Shown: piece by piece, positions 14,697-22,690 of the stretch
Numbering within the stretch: position 1 is the first letter of the stretch
Layout: each line of letters opens with the position of its first letter
NCBI GenBank assembly: GCA_027622975.1
Contig: JAQBVN010000026.1
Location: 1-33,129, forward strand
Direction: 5' to 3'
DNA: 33,129 bases
From: Bacteroidota bacterium
Lineage (GTDB): Bacteria > Bacteroidota > Bacteroidia > Flavobacteriales_D > Sanyastnellaceae
The notes under the pieces: generated by a model
What the model saw: only the letters and a program-made list of their open reading frames with translations
Told to the model about the DNA's origin: nothing
The model's database searches: none
Position numbers and translations under genes: made by a program

Positions 14697-16010
14697 ATGG
14701 ATTCACTGCGATTGCGCTCCCCTTTGGAGCCTTCTGATGTTTGGGCTGTGTTGCCGGGGATGTTTTGGGACCATGATTGTGTGATGCTGCCGGGCCTGGG
14801 AGGGTTTGTATGCAATCCAAGGTCTGCTCGATTTGATGAGGCCAAATGTGAAATTGTTCCCCCGTCCCGCGATGTGCTTTTCAACCCTAGGTTGACGACC
14901 AATGACGGGTTGTTGGCCAACGAATTGATGCGCCGTCATGGGGTGGATTACCGCGAAGCCCTCGGAGCTGTGGAATCTTTTGTGGGCTTCATCTCTGAGT
15001 CATTGGACCGGGGAGAATCGGTGACCTTGCCCGGGGTGGGCCGGTTGTATCGAGAGGATGACGCACAAGTTCGGTTCATGGCTGACGTTGAATTCGAGCG
15101 CATGTTGCGGTCTTTTGGCCACACGAGCATTCCTTTGACGCCATTGGCGATTGGCACGTTGGAAGGCTCGCAGCCGCAGGGGCTCACAGCCGTCAAGGCG
15201 GCCACGCAGACTCCCAAACAAGCCGAGAAGCACGCCACATTGGCACCCCCCGAAGCCCAGGAAATCGTCGCATCTCAGTCCGACCCCACCTCGGAAACCG
15301 AGACCACTCCCAAGGTCATTCCTTTCCGTGTTCAACTCGGTCGCGTGGCCGCAGCTGTGGCCTTGCCGTTGACCATGGCTGGGGCGTGGCTGCTTTCCAA
15401 TCCTTCAGGAAACCAAAGTTTGCTCAATGCCAATCCGCTCTGGAATGCTCAACCAGTGGCTGCCACATTTGCCCCAAGGCCCTATGATCACGTGGCTGTG
15501 TCGTGGGAAGTCGACGAGGCCGTTGAATCTCCACGGGCCTTTGTGGAGCGCACGGGATGGGAGGGTTTGTTGAGGTTTGATGTGGAGCGCGGCCAACCCG
15601 CTGCCACAGGGATGCTCGTGGTTGTTCCCGAGAGCGCGATCGATCCGGAGCTTGACGATGATTCCGAGCGCGTGAATGAATGGGATCACGTGGTTGTTCC
15701 CGAGAGCGCGATCGATCCGGAACCGGAGGTTGAAGAGGGTGCCAAGGAAGCATCTCCCGAGCCTGCCACAGCATCAGCACCCGAGGTTCGCTTCATGATT
15801 GTGGGAGGGGCCTTTTCCGTGGTAGAGAATGCTCAGAATTTGGCAAACACCCTCTCCAGGCAAGGATTTCAAACTTCTCTTCACCTTCAACCTCACAATG
15901 GGTTGACGGTGGTGTCTTTGGGGGGCTATGCCACAGAATCCGAGGCGCGGTCTGCCTTGTCTGCAGCTCGGACCAGAGGCCAGGAGAAGGCTTGGCTCAA
16001 GAAATTGTGA
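14697..16010 (+). CDS. HU/CCDC81-like and SPOR domain protein, single membrane anchor
   Basis: The 437-residue protein joins two prokaryotic CCDC81-type HU-like domains at about 10-140 (LPGLGGFVCNP, PRLTTNDGLLANEL, TLPGVGRLYRED) to a single membrane helix at about 215-235. A variable acidic linker and a C-terminal SPOR domain at about 362-437 (RFMIVGGAFSVVENAQNLA and LTVVSLGGYAT) follow. SPOR domains bind denuded peptidoglycan, usually at division sites, so the protein probably sits in the inner membrane with SPOR outside and the HU part inside. Such pairings are typical of Bacteroidota; the exact function is unknown. The linker holds a 33-bp exact direct repeat encoding VVVPESAIDPE twice. 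The HAD gene starts on its stop codon (TGATG). Confidence 0.88.
   Translation: MDSLRLRSPLEPSDVWAVLPGMFWDHDCVMLPGLGGFVCNPRSARFDEAKCEIVPPSRDVLFNPRLTTNDGLLANELMRRHGVDYREALGAVESFVGFISESLDRGESVTLPGVGRLYREDDAQVRFMADVEFERMLRSFGHTSIPLTPLAIGTLEGSQPQGLTAVKAATQTPKQAEKHATLAPPEAQEIVASQSDPTSETETTPKVIPFRVQLGRVAAAVALPLTMAGAWLLSNPSGNQSLLNANPLWNAQPVAATFAPRPYDHVAVSWEVDEAVESPRAFVERTGWEGLLRFDVERGQPAATGMLVVVPESAIDPELDDDSERVNEWDHVVVPESAIDPEPEVEEGAKEASPEPATASAPEVRFMIVGGAFSVVENAQNLANTLSRQGFQTSLHLQPHNGLTVVSLGGYATESEARSALSAARTRGQEKAWLKKL
15617..15721 (+). repeat. 33-bp exact direct repeat, 72-bp period, within the SPOR gene
   Basis: Positions 15617-15649 and 15689-15721 are identical over 33 bp. The 72-bp period preserves the reading frame and duplicates VVVPESAIDPE in the linker before the SPOR domain. 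Identity at synonymous sites suggests a recent in-frame duplication. Confidence 0.9.
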
Positions 16011-16666
16011 TGTCGTTGGAGCACCCCAAGCTCGAAGACCTCGACGGAGTCATTTTGGACTTCGGGGGTGTCCTGTACGACATCGATTACGACGCCCCTG
16101 TTCAGGCCTTTGCCGCGTTGGGTGATGACTCCTTTAGGTCGCTGTACCACCAAGCAGCCCAAACCCCATGGTTTGACCAACTCGAGACTGGCACCCTAGA
16201 CAGGAAGACGTTTTACGGCCATCTGCTGAAACGATGCCGACCGGGAACCACGGAATCACAGGTGCACGAGGCGTGGTGCTGCATCTTGACCGGTATGCCT
16301 CCTTCACGTGCGGAGTTGGTGGTGGGATTGGGGAAGCGTACCAGGTTGTTTTTGCTCAGCAACACCAACGCCATTCACGCAACTGTTTTTGAGCAGGACT
16401 TGAAGCGGAACTTGCCAGATAGCGAGGGGTTTTGGGGTGCGTTTGAACAGGCGCACTACAGCCATGATTTAGGCATCAAGAAGCCGCACCCGAGCACCTT
16501 CCTCCATGTGTGTCAGCTGCACGGTCTTCAGCCTGACCGCACCTTGTTTCTCGATGACAGCATCCAACACGTTCATGGAGCACGAGAGGCAGGGTTGCAG
16601 GCCCATCATCTGGACTTGACCCAAGAAGACCTGGGAAAATGGATGTCACGCATGGGCTGGCGATGA
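16010..16666 (+). CDS. HAD-family hydrolase (YihX-like phosphatase)
   Basis: The 218-residue protein shows all HAD motifs. Motif I is DFGGVL with nucleophile D17, motif II LLSNTN, motif III the lysine in IKKPHPSTF, and motif IV LFLDDS. The usual second aspartate of motif I (D+2) is a glycine, as in YihX-like sugar-phosphate phosphatases. Substrate is unknown; a small phosphorylated metabolite is likely. I chose ATG at 16010, which overlaps the stop codon of the SPOR gene (TGATG) and implies translational coupling. An ATG at 15992 would add six residues. It converges on the DUF6495 gene 14 nt downstream. Confidence 0.88.
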   Translation: MSLEHPKLEDLDGVILDFGGVLYDIDYDAPVQAFAALGDDSFRSLYHQAAQTPWFDQLETGTLDRKTFYGHLLKRCRPGTTESQVHEAWCCILTGMPPSRAELVVGLGKRTRLFLLSNTNAIHATVFEQDLKRNLPDSEGFWGAFEQAHYSHDLGIKKPHPSTFLHVCQLHGLQPDRTLFLDDSIQHVHGAREAGLQAHHLDLTQEDLGKWMSRMGWR

Positions 16667-16680
16667 CTTCTCGCCGCCCC

Positions 16681-17106
16681 TCAAGCCGTCGCTGAAAACA
16701 ACTCGTCGAGGTCTTCGTACTGGTCGGAGTGAACGGGTGTCGCACCTTGCTCGAGCACGAGAAAAACTTCTTGTCCACGGGCTTCTTCGGGGAATGATTT
16801 TTGGCCCCGATAACGCGTTCCTTCCGGGTCAATCCGCACCACGGAGGCAGAGGTTTCTCCAAATTTGAAAAACCAGGTATCCCCGCTGTCATGGCGCTCG
16901 AGGTAGGTCAACCGAGAGGTCGTCGTCTCCCAAAACAAGGTGCTGAATTCCTCAATCAGGGCTTCCACTTTTCCCGGTTCTTCCTTGGAGAGTCGGGCCC
17001 ATTCTTGCGCGGGCATGCCTTGGGAGGCCAAGAACCGGGCAAATTCCAATTCCAAGCCTTCGAGTTCTTCCCGAGTCAAGCTCCTAAAACGCCTCGGGGC
17101 GCTCAT
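16681..17106 (-). CDS. DUF6495 family protein
   Basis: This 141-residue soluble protein of unknown function matches a Bacteroidota family whose N-terminus reads like FRSLTREELEGLELEFARFL, followed by a helix with EWARLSKEEPGKVEALIEEFS and a beta-rich C-terminal half (YLERHDSGDTWFFKF, SASVVRID). It has no signal peptide, membrane segment or catalytic motif that I can see. It starts within the last codons of the oligopeptidase gene (ATGA, 4-nt overlap), so the two are translationally coupled. Placement after a periplasmic peptidase gives no clear functional hint. Confidence 0.8.
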   Translation of the reverse strand: MSAPRRFRSLTREELEGLELEFARFLASQGMPAQEWARLSKEEPGKVEALIEEFSTLFWETTTSRLTYLERHDSGDTWFFKFGETSASVVRIDPEGTRYRGQKSFPEEARGQEVFLVLEQGATPVHSDQYEDLDELFSATA

Positions 17107-19298
17107 TCGTGAATGTCCTCAAGCATGAACATGAAGGCGTACTCGAGCGCCACTTCCTTGATGCGTTCGAAGCGCCCAGAAGCCCCCCCGTGCCCCGTCT
17201 CCATGTTGCAGTCCATGATGAGCAAGTTGTCGTCGGTTTTGAAATCGCGCAGCTTGGCGATCCACTTGGCCGGTTCCCAGTACTGCACTTGGCTGTCCCA
17301 GTAGCCTGTCGTGATGAGCACGTGGGGGTAGTCTTTGGCTTCGACGTTGTCGTACGGGCTGTACTGCATCATGTAGTCGAAGTACTCTTTGTTCTTGGGG
17401 TTGCCCCATTCGTCAAACTCAAACGTGGTCAACGGGATGCTTTCGTCGAGCATGGTGTTGATCACGTCCACAAACGGCACGCCGGCAATGACGCCGTTGA
17501 ACAAGCCGGGTTCGAGATTCATGACGGCACCCATCAAGAGCCCGCCCGCACTGCCGCCCATGGCGTAAAGGTGTTCGGGGCTGGTAAAGCCTTCCGCGAC
17601 CATGGCTTTGCCGCAGTCGATGAAGTCATTGAAGGTGTTCATTTTGTTGAACAACTTGCCGTCCTCGTACCAGTGGCGACCCATCTCGCTGCCACCCCGA
17701 ATGTGAGCGATGGCAAAGACAAACCCGCGGTCGAGCAAGCTCAGGCGAGCCACAGAGAAATATGCGTCCGTGCTCGATCCGTAGCTGCCGTAGGCATAGA
17801 GCAAGAAGGGGTTGTCGCCACTGCGTTCAACACCCTTGCGATACACGATGCTCACGGGAACCTTCACGCCGTCGCGGGCCTCCACCATCATGCGTTCGCT
17901 GACGTAGTTGGCAGGGTCAAACGTGCCTCCCAGGACCTCTTGCTGTTTCAACGTCGCGATGTCGCTGGTGTCGAAATCGTATTCCAGGACACTGTTGGGT
18001 GTGGTCAACGACGTGTAGCTGTAACGCAGTTTGCCAGCATTGAAGTCGGGGTTGGATCCGATGTAGGCGGTGTAGGCAGGGTCGTTGAATGGGATATACT
18101 CATCGGAGGTCCCATCCCAGCGCTTGATGCGGATGTGGTTCAAACCATCCTTCCGCTCCTGAATCACAAGCCAATCGTTGAAGATTTCGATGCCCTCGAT
18201 CAACACGTCGTCGCGGTGAGGGAGCACGTCTTCCCAATGGTCGTAAGACGTTGCGTCCACAGGGGTTTTGACCAATTTGAAATTCTTGGCATCGCGATTG
18301 GTGACGATGTAGAAGTGGTCTCCGTAGTGGCTGAGGCTGTACTCGAGGTCGCGCTCGCGAGCCTGGATGACCTTCCACTCCCCGTCGGGCGTGTTGGCGT
18401 CGAGGTAATGCCATTCGGTGCTGACCGTGGTGCTCGTACCAATGACGAGGAAGGCCTCACTTTTGGTCTTGCCTACTCCGCAGGCGAACGTTTCATCCGT
18501 TTCTTCAAACACCAGTACATCTTCGCGGAGATCCGTTCCCAACACGTGCTTGTAGATTTGGAAAGAACGCAAGGTGACAGGATCCTTCTTGGTGTAGAAC
18601 AGGGTCTTGTTGTCGTTGGCCCACGTAGCGCCCCCCGTCGTTTGTGGGATGCGGTCGCTTAGCACTTCGCCCGTGCGAAGGTCTTTCACGTACAAGGTGT
18701 ACTCTCGTCGGCTGATTGTGTCCACGCCATAGACCAGCAAATTGTTGTCCGGGCTCACGTTGCTCCCACCCACGGCGAAGTACTTGTGGCCTTCTGCCAT
18801 GGCGGGCTGGTCCAACATGATTTCTTCTTCGGCATCCATGGTCCCGAGTTTCCGACAGGTGTAGGGATATTCCTTGCCCTCTTCGTAACGGGAGTAGTAC
18901 CAGTACCCCTTGTCCAACACCGGCACGCTTTCATCGTCTTTTTTGATGCGGCCAACAATTTCATCAAAAATCTGGGTTTGGAAGGCCTCAGTGGGCGCCA
19001 TGACCTCCTTTTTGTAGGCATTCTCGGCCTCCAAATACGCCACCACCTCTGCGGTTTGGGCATCGGGTTCAAGGGCTTCCTTCTGCTCATCGCTCAACCG
19101 CATCCAGAAGTAGTCGTCATGGAGCTGGATGCCATGGATGTCGGTGGTGTGGGCCTTTTTTTGAGCGTCTGGGGCTGAGGGAAGCTCGGAGGCTTTGGTC
19201 ACATAATCGGGGGTCTTCATGTTTTGAGAAGGAGTGTTGCAGCCCATGGCGAGGGCCAAACAGGCGGCCGTCGCCGCCCCAAGAAAAGACTGGTTCAT
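17103..19298 (-). CDS. ptrB: S9A prolyl oligopeptidase family protein (oligopeptidase B-like lipoprotein)
   Basis: The protein has 731 residues and looks like oligopeptidase B, a serine peptidase cutting short peptides after basic residues. An N-terminal signal with lipobox-like LAMGC suggests export and lipid anchoring. The seven-bladed propeller fills the middle, with the typical AEGHKYFAVGGSNVSPD stretch near its start. The C-terminal alpha/beta-hydrolase domain carries S583 (GGSAGG), D668 (YWDSQV) and H703 (TGHGG). A GTG at 19319 would add seven residues but lies in the leader hairpin, so I chose ATG at 19298. A stem-loop in the 5' leader and a -7 box TATCTTCG (19336-19343) precede it. 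The stop overlaps the DUF6495 start by 4 nt. Confidence 0.9.
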   Translation of the reverse strand: MNQSFLGAATAACLALAMGCNTPSQNMKTPDYVTKASELPSAPDAQKKAHTTDIHGIQLHDDYFWMRLSDEQKEALEPDAQTAEVVAYLEAENAYKKEVMAPTEAFQTQIFDEIVGRIKKDDESVPVLDKGYWYYSRYEEGKEYPYTCRKLGTMDAEEEIMLDQPAMAEGHKYFAVGGSNVSPDNNLLVYGVDTISRREYTLYVKDLRTGEVLSDRIPQTTGGATWANDNKTLFYTKKDPVTLRSFQIYKHVLGTDLREDVLVFEETDETFACGVGKTKSEAFLVIGTSTTVSTEWHYLDANTPDGEWKVIQARERDLEYSLSHYGDHFYIVTNRDAKNFKLVKTPVDATSYDHWEDVLPHRDDVLIEGIEIFNDWLVIQERKDGLNHIRIKRWDGTSDEYIPFNDPAYTAYIGSNPDFNAGKLRYSYTSLTTPNSVLEYDFDTSDIATLKQQEVLGGTFDPANYVSERMMVEARDGVKVPVSIVYRKGVERSGDNPFLLYAYGSYGSSTDAYFSVARLSLLDRGFVFAIAHIRGGSEMGRHWYEDGKLFNKMNTFNDFIDCGKAMVAEGFTSPEHLYAMGGSAGGLLMGAVMNLEPGLFNGVIAGVPFVDVINTMLDESIPLTTFEFDEWGNPKNKEYFDYMMQYSPYDNVEAKDYPHVLITTGYWDSQVQYWEPAKWIAKLRDFKTDDNLLIMDCNMETGHGGASGRFERIKEVALEYAFMFMLEDIHE

Positions 19299-19310
19299 TT
19301 CAATGAAATT

Positions 19311-19333
19311 GCCCTGCACACCTCGTGCAGGGC
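19311..19333 (-). promoter_or_regulatory. Stem-loop in the 5' leader of the oligopeptidase gene
   Basis: GCCCTGCA (19311-19318) pairs with TGCAGGGC (19326-19333) around a 7-nt loop. With a -7 box TATCTTCG at 19336-19343 on the minus strand, the transcript would begin at or within this stem, putting a stable hairpin at the mRNA 5' end, 12 nt before the ATG. The start codon itself lies in a small palindrome (19297-19309). Confidence 0.45.
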
Positions 19334-19367
19334 TGCGAAGATAACGCCCGTATGGGCTCCGAGGTTG

Positions 19368-20105
19368 TCAAGCTGTGAGATGACCTTGGGCGATGAGGTG
19401 TTCAATGGCGATCAGGTCCTCGGGCGTATCGACAGCTGGCGTCATATGGGCTGTAGTCCCCACGTCGATTCTCCATCCGTGATCGAGCCAGCGCAGCTGT
19501 TCAAGTCGCTCCCGCTTTTCAAGGGCTGTGGGGCTCAATTGGACAAGTGCCTCGAGGGCTGTGCGCGTGAAGCCATACAACCCAATGTGTTGAAGCCAAG
19601 GGCCATCTCCCGAAGGAATGGGATTGCGACTGAACATCAAGGCACGTCCCAACATGTTGCGCACGACTTTGACGCGATGGGGGGATTGAATGTCGGGGCC
19701 TGATGGCATGGATTTGGCCAGGGTGACAACAGCAGCATCAGGCTTGTGAAGCATGTCGGCCAACTGTTGGAGCTGCTCGGGATGGACAAAGGGTTCATCT
19801 CCTTGGACATTCACCACGGCGTCAAATGTGTGGCCAAGTGCCTCGAGTTGTTCGGCGGCTTCATGGCATCGCACGGTGCCGTTGGGACAGTCCACGGACG
19901 TCATGATGACCTCGCCGTTGAACTCTGAAACGACGTTGGCGATGCGGATGTCGTCCGTGGCAACCACCACGCGTTGAAAGGCACCGGAGTCCACCACGCG
20001 TTGGTGAACCCTCTGAATCATTGGCAAACCGGCCACTGACGCCAAGGGCTTGCCTGGAAATCGCGTCGAAGCGTGACGCGCGGGAATCACCGCCAAAATG
20101 TTCAT
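19368..20105 (-). CDS. kdsB: 3-deoxy-manno-octulosonate cytidylyltransferase
   Basis: KdsB activates Kdo as CMP-Kdo, the donor for the inner core of lipopolysaccharide. The 245-residue length is exact for the family. The N-terminal nucleotide-binding motif IPARHASTRFPGKPL (7-21) is intact, followed by VATDDIRI, SVDCPNGTVRCHEA, VNVQGDEPF and the late GLYGFTRTAL segment. It lies 51 nt after the TonB-dependent receptor on the same strand and may be co-transcribed, although the roles are distinct apart from both concerning the outer membrane. Confidence 0.96.
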   Translation of the reverse strand: MNILAVIPARHASTRFPGKPLASVAGLPMIQRVHQRVVDSGAFQRVVVATDDIRIANVVSEFNGEVIMTSVDCPNGTVRCHEAAEQLEALGHTFDAVVNVQGDEPFVHPEQLQQLADMLHKPDAAVVTLAKSMPSGPDIQSPHRVKVVRNMLGRALMFSRNPIPSGDGPWLQHIGLYGFTRTALEALVQLSPTALEKRERLEQLRWLDHGWRIDVGTTAHMTPAVDTPEDLIAIEHLIAQGHLTA

Positions 20106-20156
20106 GAACTCAATGGGAAATTGCGCGATGTGCGTGTGACATCCATGGAAATAGGG

Positions 20157-22580
20157 TCAGTGAATTTCGTAGGTATAGACCACATTCACAAGCCGCGGCG
20201 CCTCGATGGCCAGTGGCCGAATGCTGTATTCGGCATTGGTGAGGTTGCTCACGACCACCGACACCTTGTGCGCGTCGCTCAGGTTGTATCCCGCCCGGAA
20301 ATCCCAAATCCAAGGCAGGTTTGGGTGGTCTTCCAGCCAAGAGGACAGTCCCCAATCCACGACGCCGAGGGATTCAAACACGATCCATGCAGCGTCGATG
20401 TTTTGGAGCGCGCTTTGGTAGCGGGCGCTGGCTCCCACAAACCAAGGTCCACGACGCAATTCAGCATCCACACGGACGAGGTGCTGGGAACGGTACTTCA
20501 ACACCAGACCCGAGGTGTCAAGGCTTGTGTTCAGGTAACTCGCCCCGCCGACGGTGTCTCCGTTTGCGTTCGTGACCACCGAATAGAGGTAGTCCGGAGT
20601 GAGGCTGACTGGGTTGGTGTAGGTGTACCCCGCGAGCATGTCAAGGGTTGTTTCTCCCCAGTTGGCACGTCCCATCAACGACGTTTCCCAGCCAGTGACG
20701 CGTGAACGGCCTGTGTTCAAACTTCGGAAGCCGTTCCCCACCAGAGGATCCGCTGGGGTGCCCCATTGTCCGAAGGTGAATTCGATGAAATCTTCGTATT
20801 CCTGATAAAAGGCGGCCACATCAAGGAACCCCTGAAATCCCGCAACCTGCAGGCCTTGCTTGATGCCAGCTTCGATGTTGATGGCCGTTTCGGGCCGAAG
20901 ATCGTTGTTGGGGTAGACTTGAAGGGGGCCCAAACCAGTGCGAATGAACTTTTCAGCGATGGTCGGAAAGCGGAATCCTTGACCTACACTTGCCCGGACC
21001 CATGTGGCTTGTGCTGGTTGATAGTTGAGGCCGGCCCGAAACACGGGTTTGGATGCCGTGCTGTCGTTGATGCTGAAATGTTCATAGCGCGTCCCCGCAG
21101 AAAGGTTGAGGCGATCGCCAAATTTTTGGTCTACTTGCACGTAACCGGACAAATTTCGCGCGGTGTTGATCCCGGTCGAATCACCACCTGAGTAGAGTTC
21201 AGCTTCTCCTCGGGTGAATTGATGCACTGCACCCCCCGTCAAGACCAAGCCATCCAGTCCCCAAACCGAGCCCCGCTGTTGGACTTGGTATTCGGAGTAG
21301 AACACGTCGCTGGCATTGCTTTGGTCGTTGTCGTTCTCGTTGTTGAGGTGTTGCCAGCGGTTGCGGAAACTGTGTTGCATGCCGGTGGGCGAGAGGTATT
21401 CGATGTACGGGTCGACGGTTCCCACAAGTTGCCTTGTACGCGTGGCTGCCCCATCGCTTGTGCCGTAAAGGCCATCGTAGGCGCGCTCCCAGATCAGAGA
21501 GTTGAGGGACTCGCCTTTTTGCCAATTGGTGTTAAGTCCAAACTTCAACCCCTCAATTCTCGTCTCACGCCGCCTCAAGTTCACGTTGAACCGAGCCTGG
21601 GAATTGGCTCCCCAACGGTCGACTGTGAGGGGGTTGTAATTCATGGTGGCAGTGTCGAGGGGGGTACCCGTCAGGCTGTCGAGATAGATTTCTGGACCCT
21701 TGTAGCCGTCGTCGCCGAGGACGTTCCCGCCCACGACGATGTCCCACCCTCCGAGCTGCTGGCTGTGTAGAAAACGCAGGTTGCTTTGTTGAAGGGAGCC
21801 GTCCCAGTACTTGCTTTCGTCGGCGCTTCGTGGATCGCTGTACACGCCATGCTGAAGGCTGACCCGCGTGAGCGGTCGGGCGTCCGGGTAGCGCGTGCGG
21901 ATGTTGATGACCCCACTCAGAGCAGCGCTTCCGTACAGGACGGAGCTCGCCCCCTTGATGACTTCGATTTGTTCGAGGTTCTCGAGGGGAAGGAAGCCCC
22001 ACGTGGGTCGGCCGGCATCCCCGCTCAGGACGGGGAGGTCGTCGACGAGAACCATGACGCGGGATCCGGCGCCGTAACTGAACCCGCTGCCGCTCCGGAT
22101 TTGGGGTTCGCCGTCTACCAAGCTGACGCCCGGGGTTTGTTCGATGGCAGTCTCCAAGGATGTTGTGGCCTTGTTTTCCACCAGGGCGGGCTTGAGTACC
22201 TCGAGAGACACGGTCACTTCGGAGGCGTCCTGCTCGAAGCGTCCTGCCGAAACAACGACCAGCCCCAGCTCTTCCGTGGCTGATTGAAGGATGGGATTCC
22301 AAGTTTGGATTTCCCCTTCGCCCAAAGTGACCACGTGCTCTTGCTTTTTCATCCCGATGAAGCTGCACATCACCTCATGGGTGCCTGGCTTCAGTTGAAG
22401 GAGGTATCGCCCATCGAGATCTGTGGCTACCGTCTGGACGCCGTTGGTGAGGTAAGCCCCCACGATAGGTTGTTGGCTATTGTCGAGCACGCGCCCCTGG
22501 AGGGTTTGGGCTGAGGAAGTTCCCAAGCCAATCCAGAATGTGGCGAACAGACTCAGCGACGCGAAGAAGGTGAAACGCAT
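20157..22580 (-). CDS. TonB-dependent outer-membrane receptor
   Basis: The 807-residue protein has a signal peptide (MRFTFFASLSLFATFW, ending SSAQ) and an N-terminal carboxypeptidase-regulatory-like domain (about 27-115: LQGRVLDNSQQPIVGAYL). The plug domain follows (about 120-235: EQTPGVSLVDGEPQIRSGSG, RVMVLVDDLPVLSGDAGR, IEVIKGASSVLYGSAALSGV), then a beta-barrel to the C-terminus (VVYTYEIH). It imports a substrate across the outer membrane using TonB energy. No SusD partner is adjacent, so a siderophore, vitamin or metal complex is more likely than a SusCD-type glycan; this is inference. ATG at 22580 was chosen because it begins the signal peptide. kdsB follows 51 nt downstream. Confidence 0.93.
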   Translation of the reverse strand: MRFTFFASLSLFATFWIGLGTSSAQTLQGRVLDNSQQPIVGAYLTNGVQTVATDLDGRYLLQLKPGTHEVMCSFIGMKKQEHVVTLGEGEIQTWNPILQSATEELGLVVVSAGRFEQDASEVTVSLEVLKPALVENKATTSLETAIEQTPGVSLVDGEPQIRSGSGFSYGAGSRVMVLVDDLPVLSGDAGRPTWGFLPLENLEQIEVIKGASSVLYGSAALSGVINIRTRYPDARPLTRVSLQHGVYSDPRSADESKYWDGSLQQSNLRFLHSQQLGGWDIVVGGNVLGDDGYKGPEIYLDSLTGTPLDTATMNYNPLTVDRWGANSQARFNVNLRRRETRIEGLKFGLNTNWQKGESLNSLIWERAYDGLYGTSDGAATRTRQLVGTVDPYIEYLSPTGMQHSFRNRWQHLNNENDNDQSNASDVFYSEYQVQQRGSVWGLDGLVLTGGAVHQFTRGEAELYSGGDSTGINTARNLSGYVQVDQKFGDRLNLSAGTRYEHFSINDSTASKPVFRAGLNYQPAQATWVRASVGQGFRFPTIAEKFIRTGLGPLQVYPNNDLRPETAINIEAGIKQGLQVAGFQGFLDVAAFYQEYEDFIEFTFGQWGTPADPLVGNGFRSLNTGRSRVTGWETSLMGRANWGETTLDMLAGYTYTNPVSLTPDYLYSVVTNANGDTVGGASYLNTSLDTSGLVLKYRSQHLVRVDAELRRGPWFVGASARYQSALQNIDAAWIVFESLGVVDWGLSSWLEDHPNLPWIWDFRAGYNLSDAHKVSVVVSNLTNAEYSIRPLAIEAPRLVNVVYTYEIH

Positions 22581-22690
22581 GGGACCAAATAACAACACAT
22601 CGCCCAAACTCGCGCGTCATGTGCAAAACATCGGCCTGCAACCATGAATTGACAGGCAGGCTGGGTGGGGGTTGTTGTCTTTTTGCACGC

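Noticed and set aside
17109-18662. Long open frame on the plus strand, opposite the oligopeptidase gene
   Set aside because: Antisense shadow of a conserved peptidase with an intact catalytic triad; the translation has no recognisable domain.
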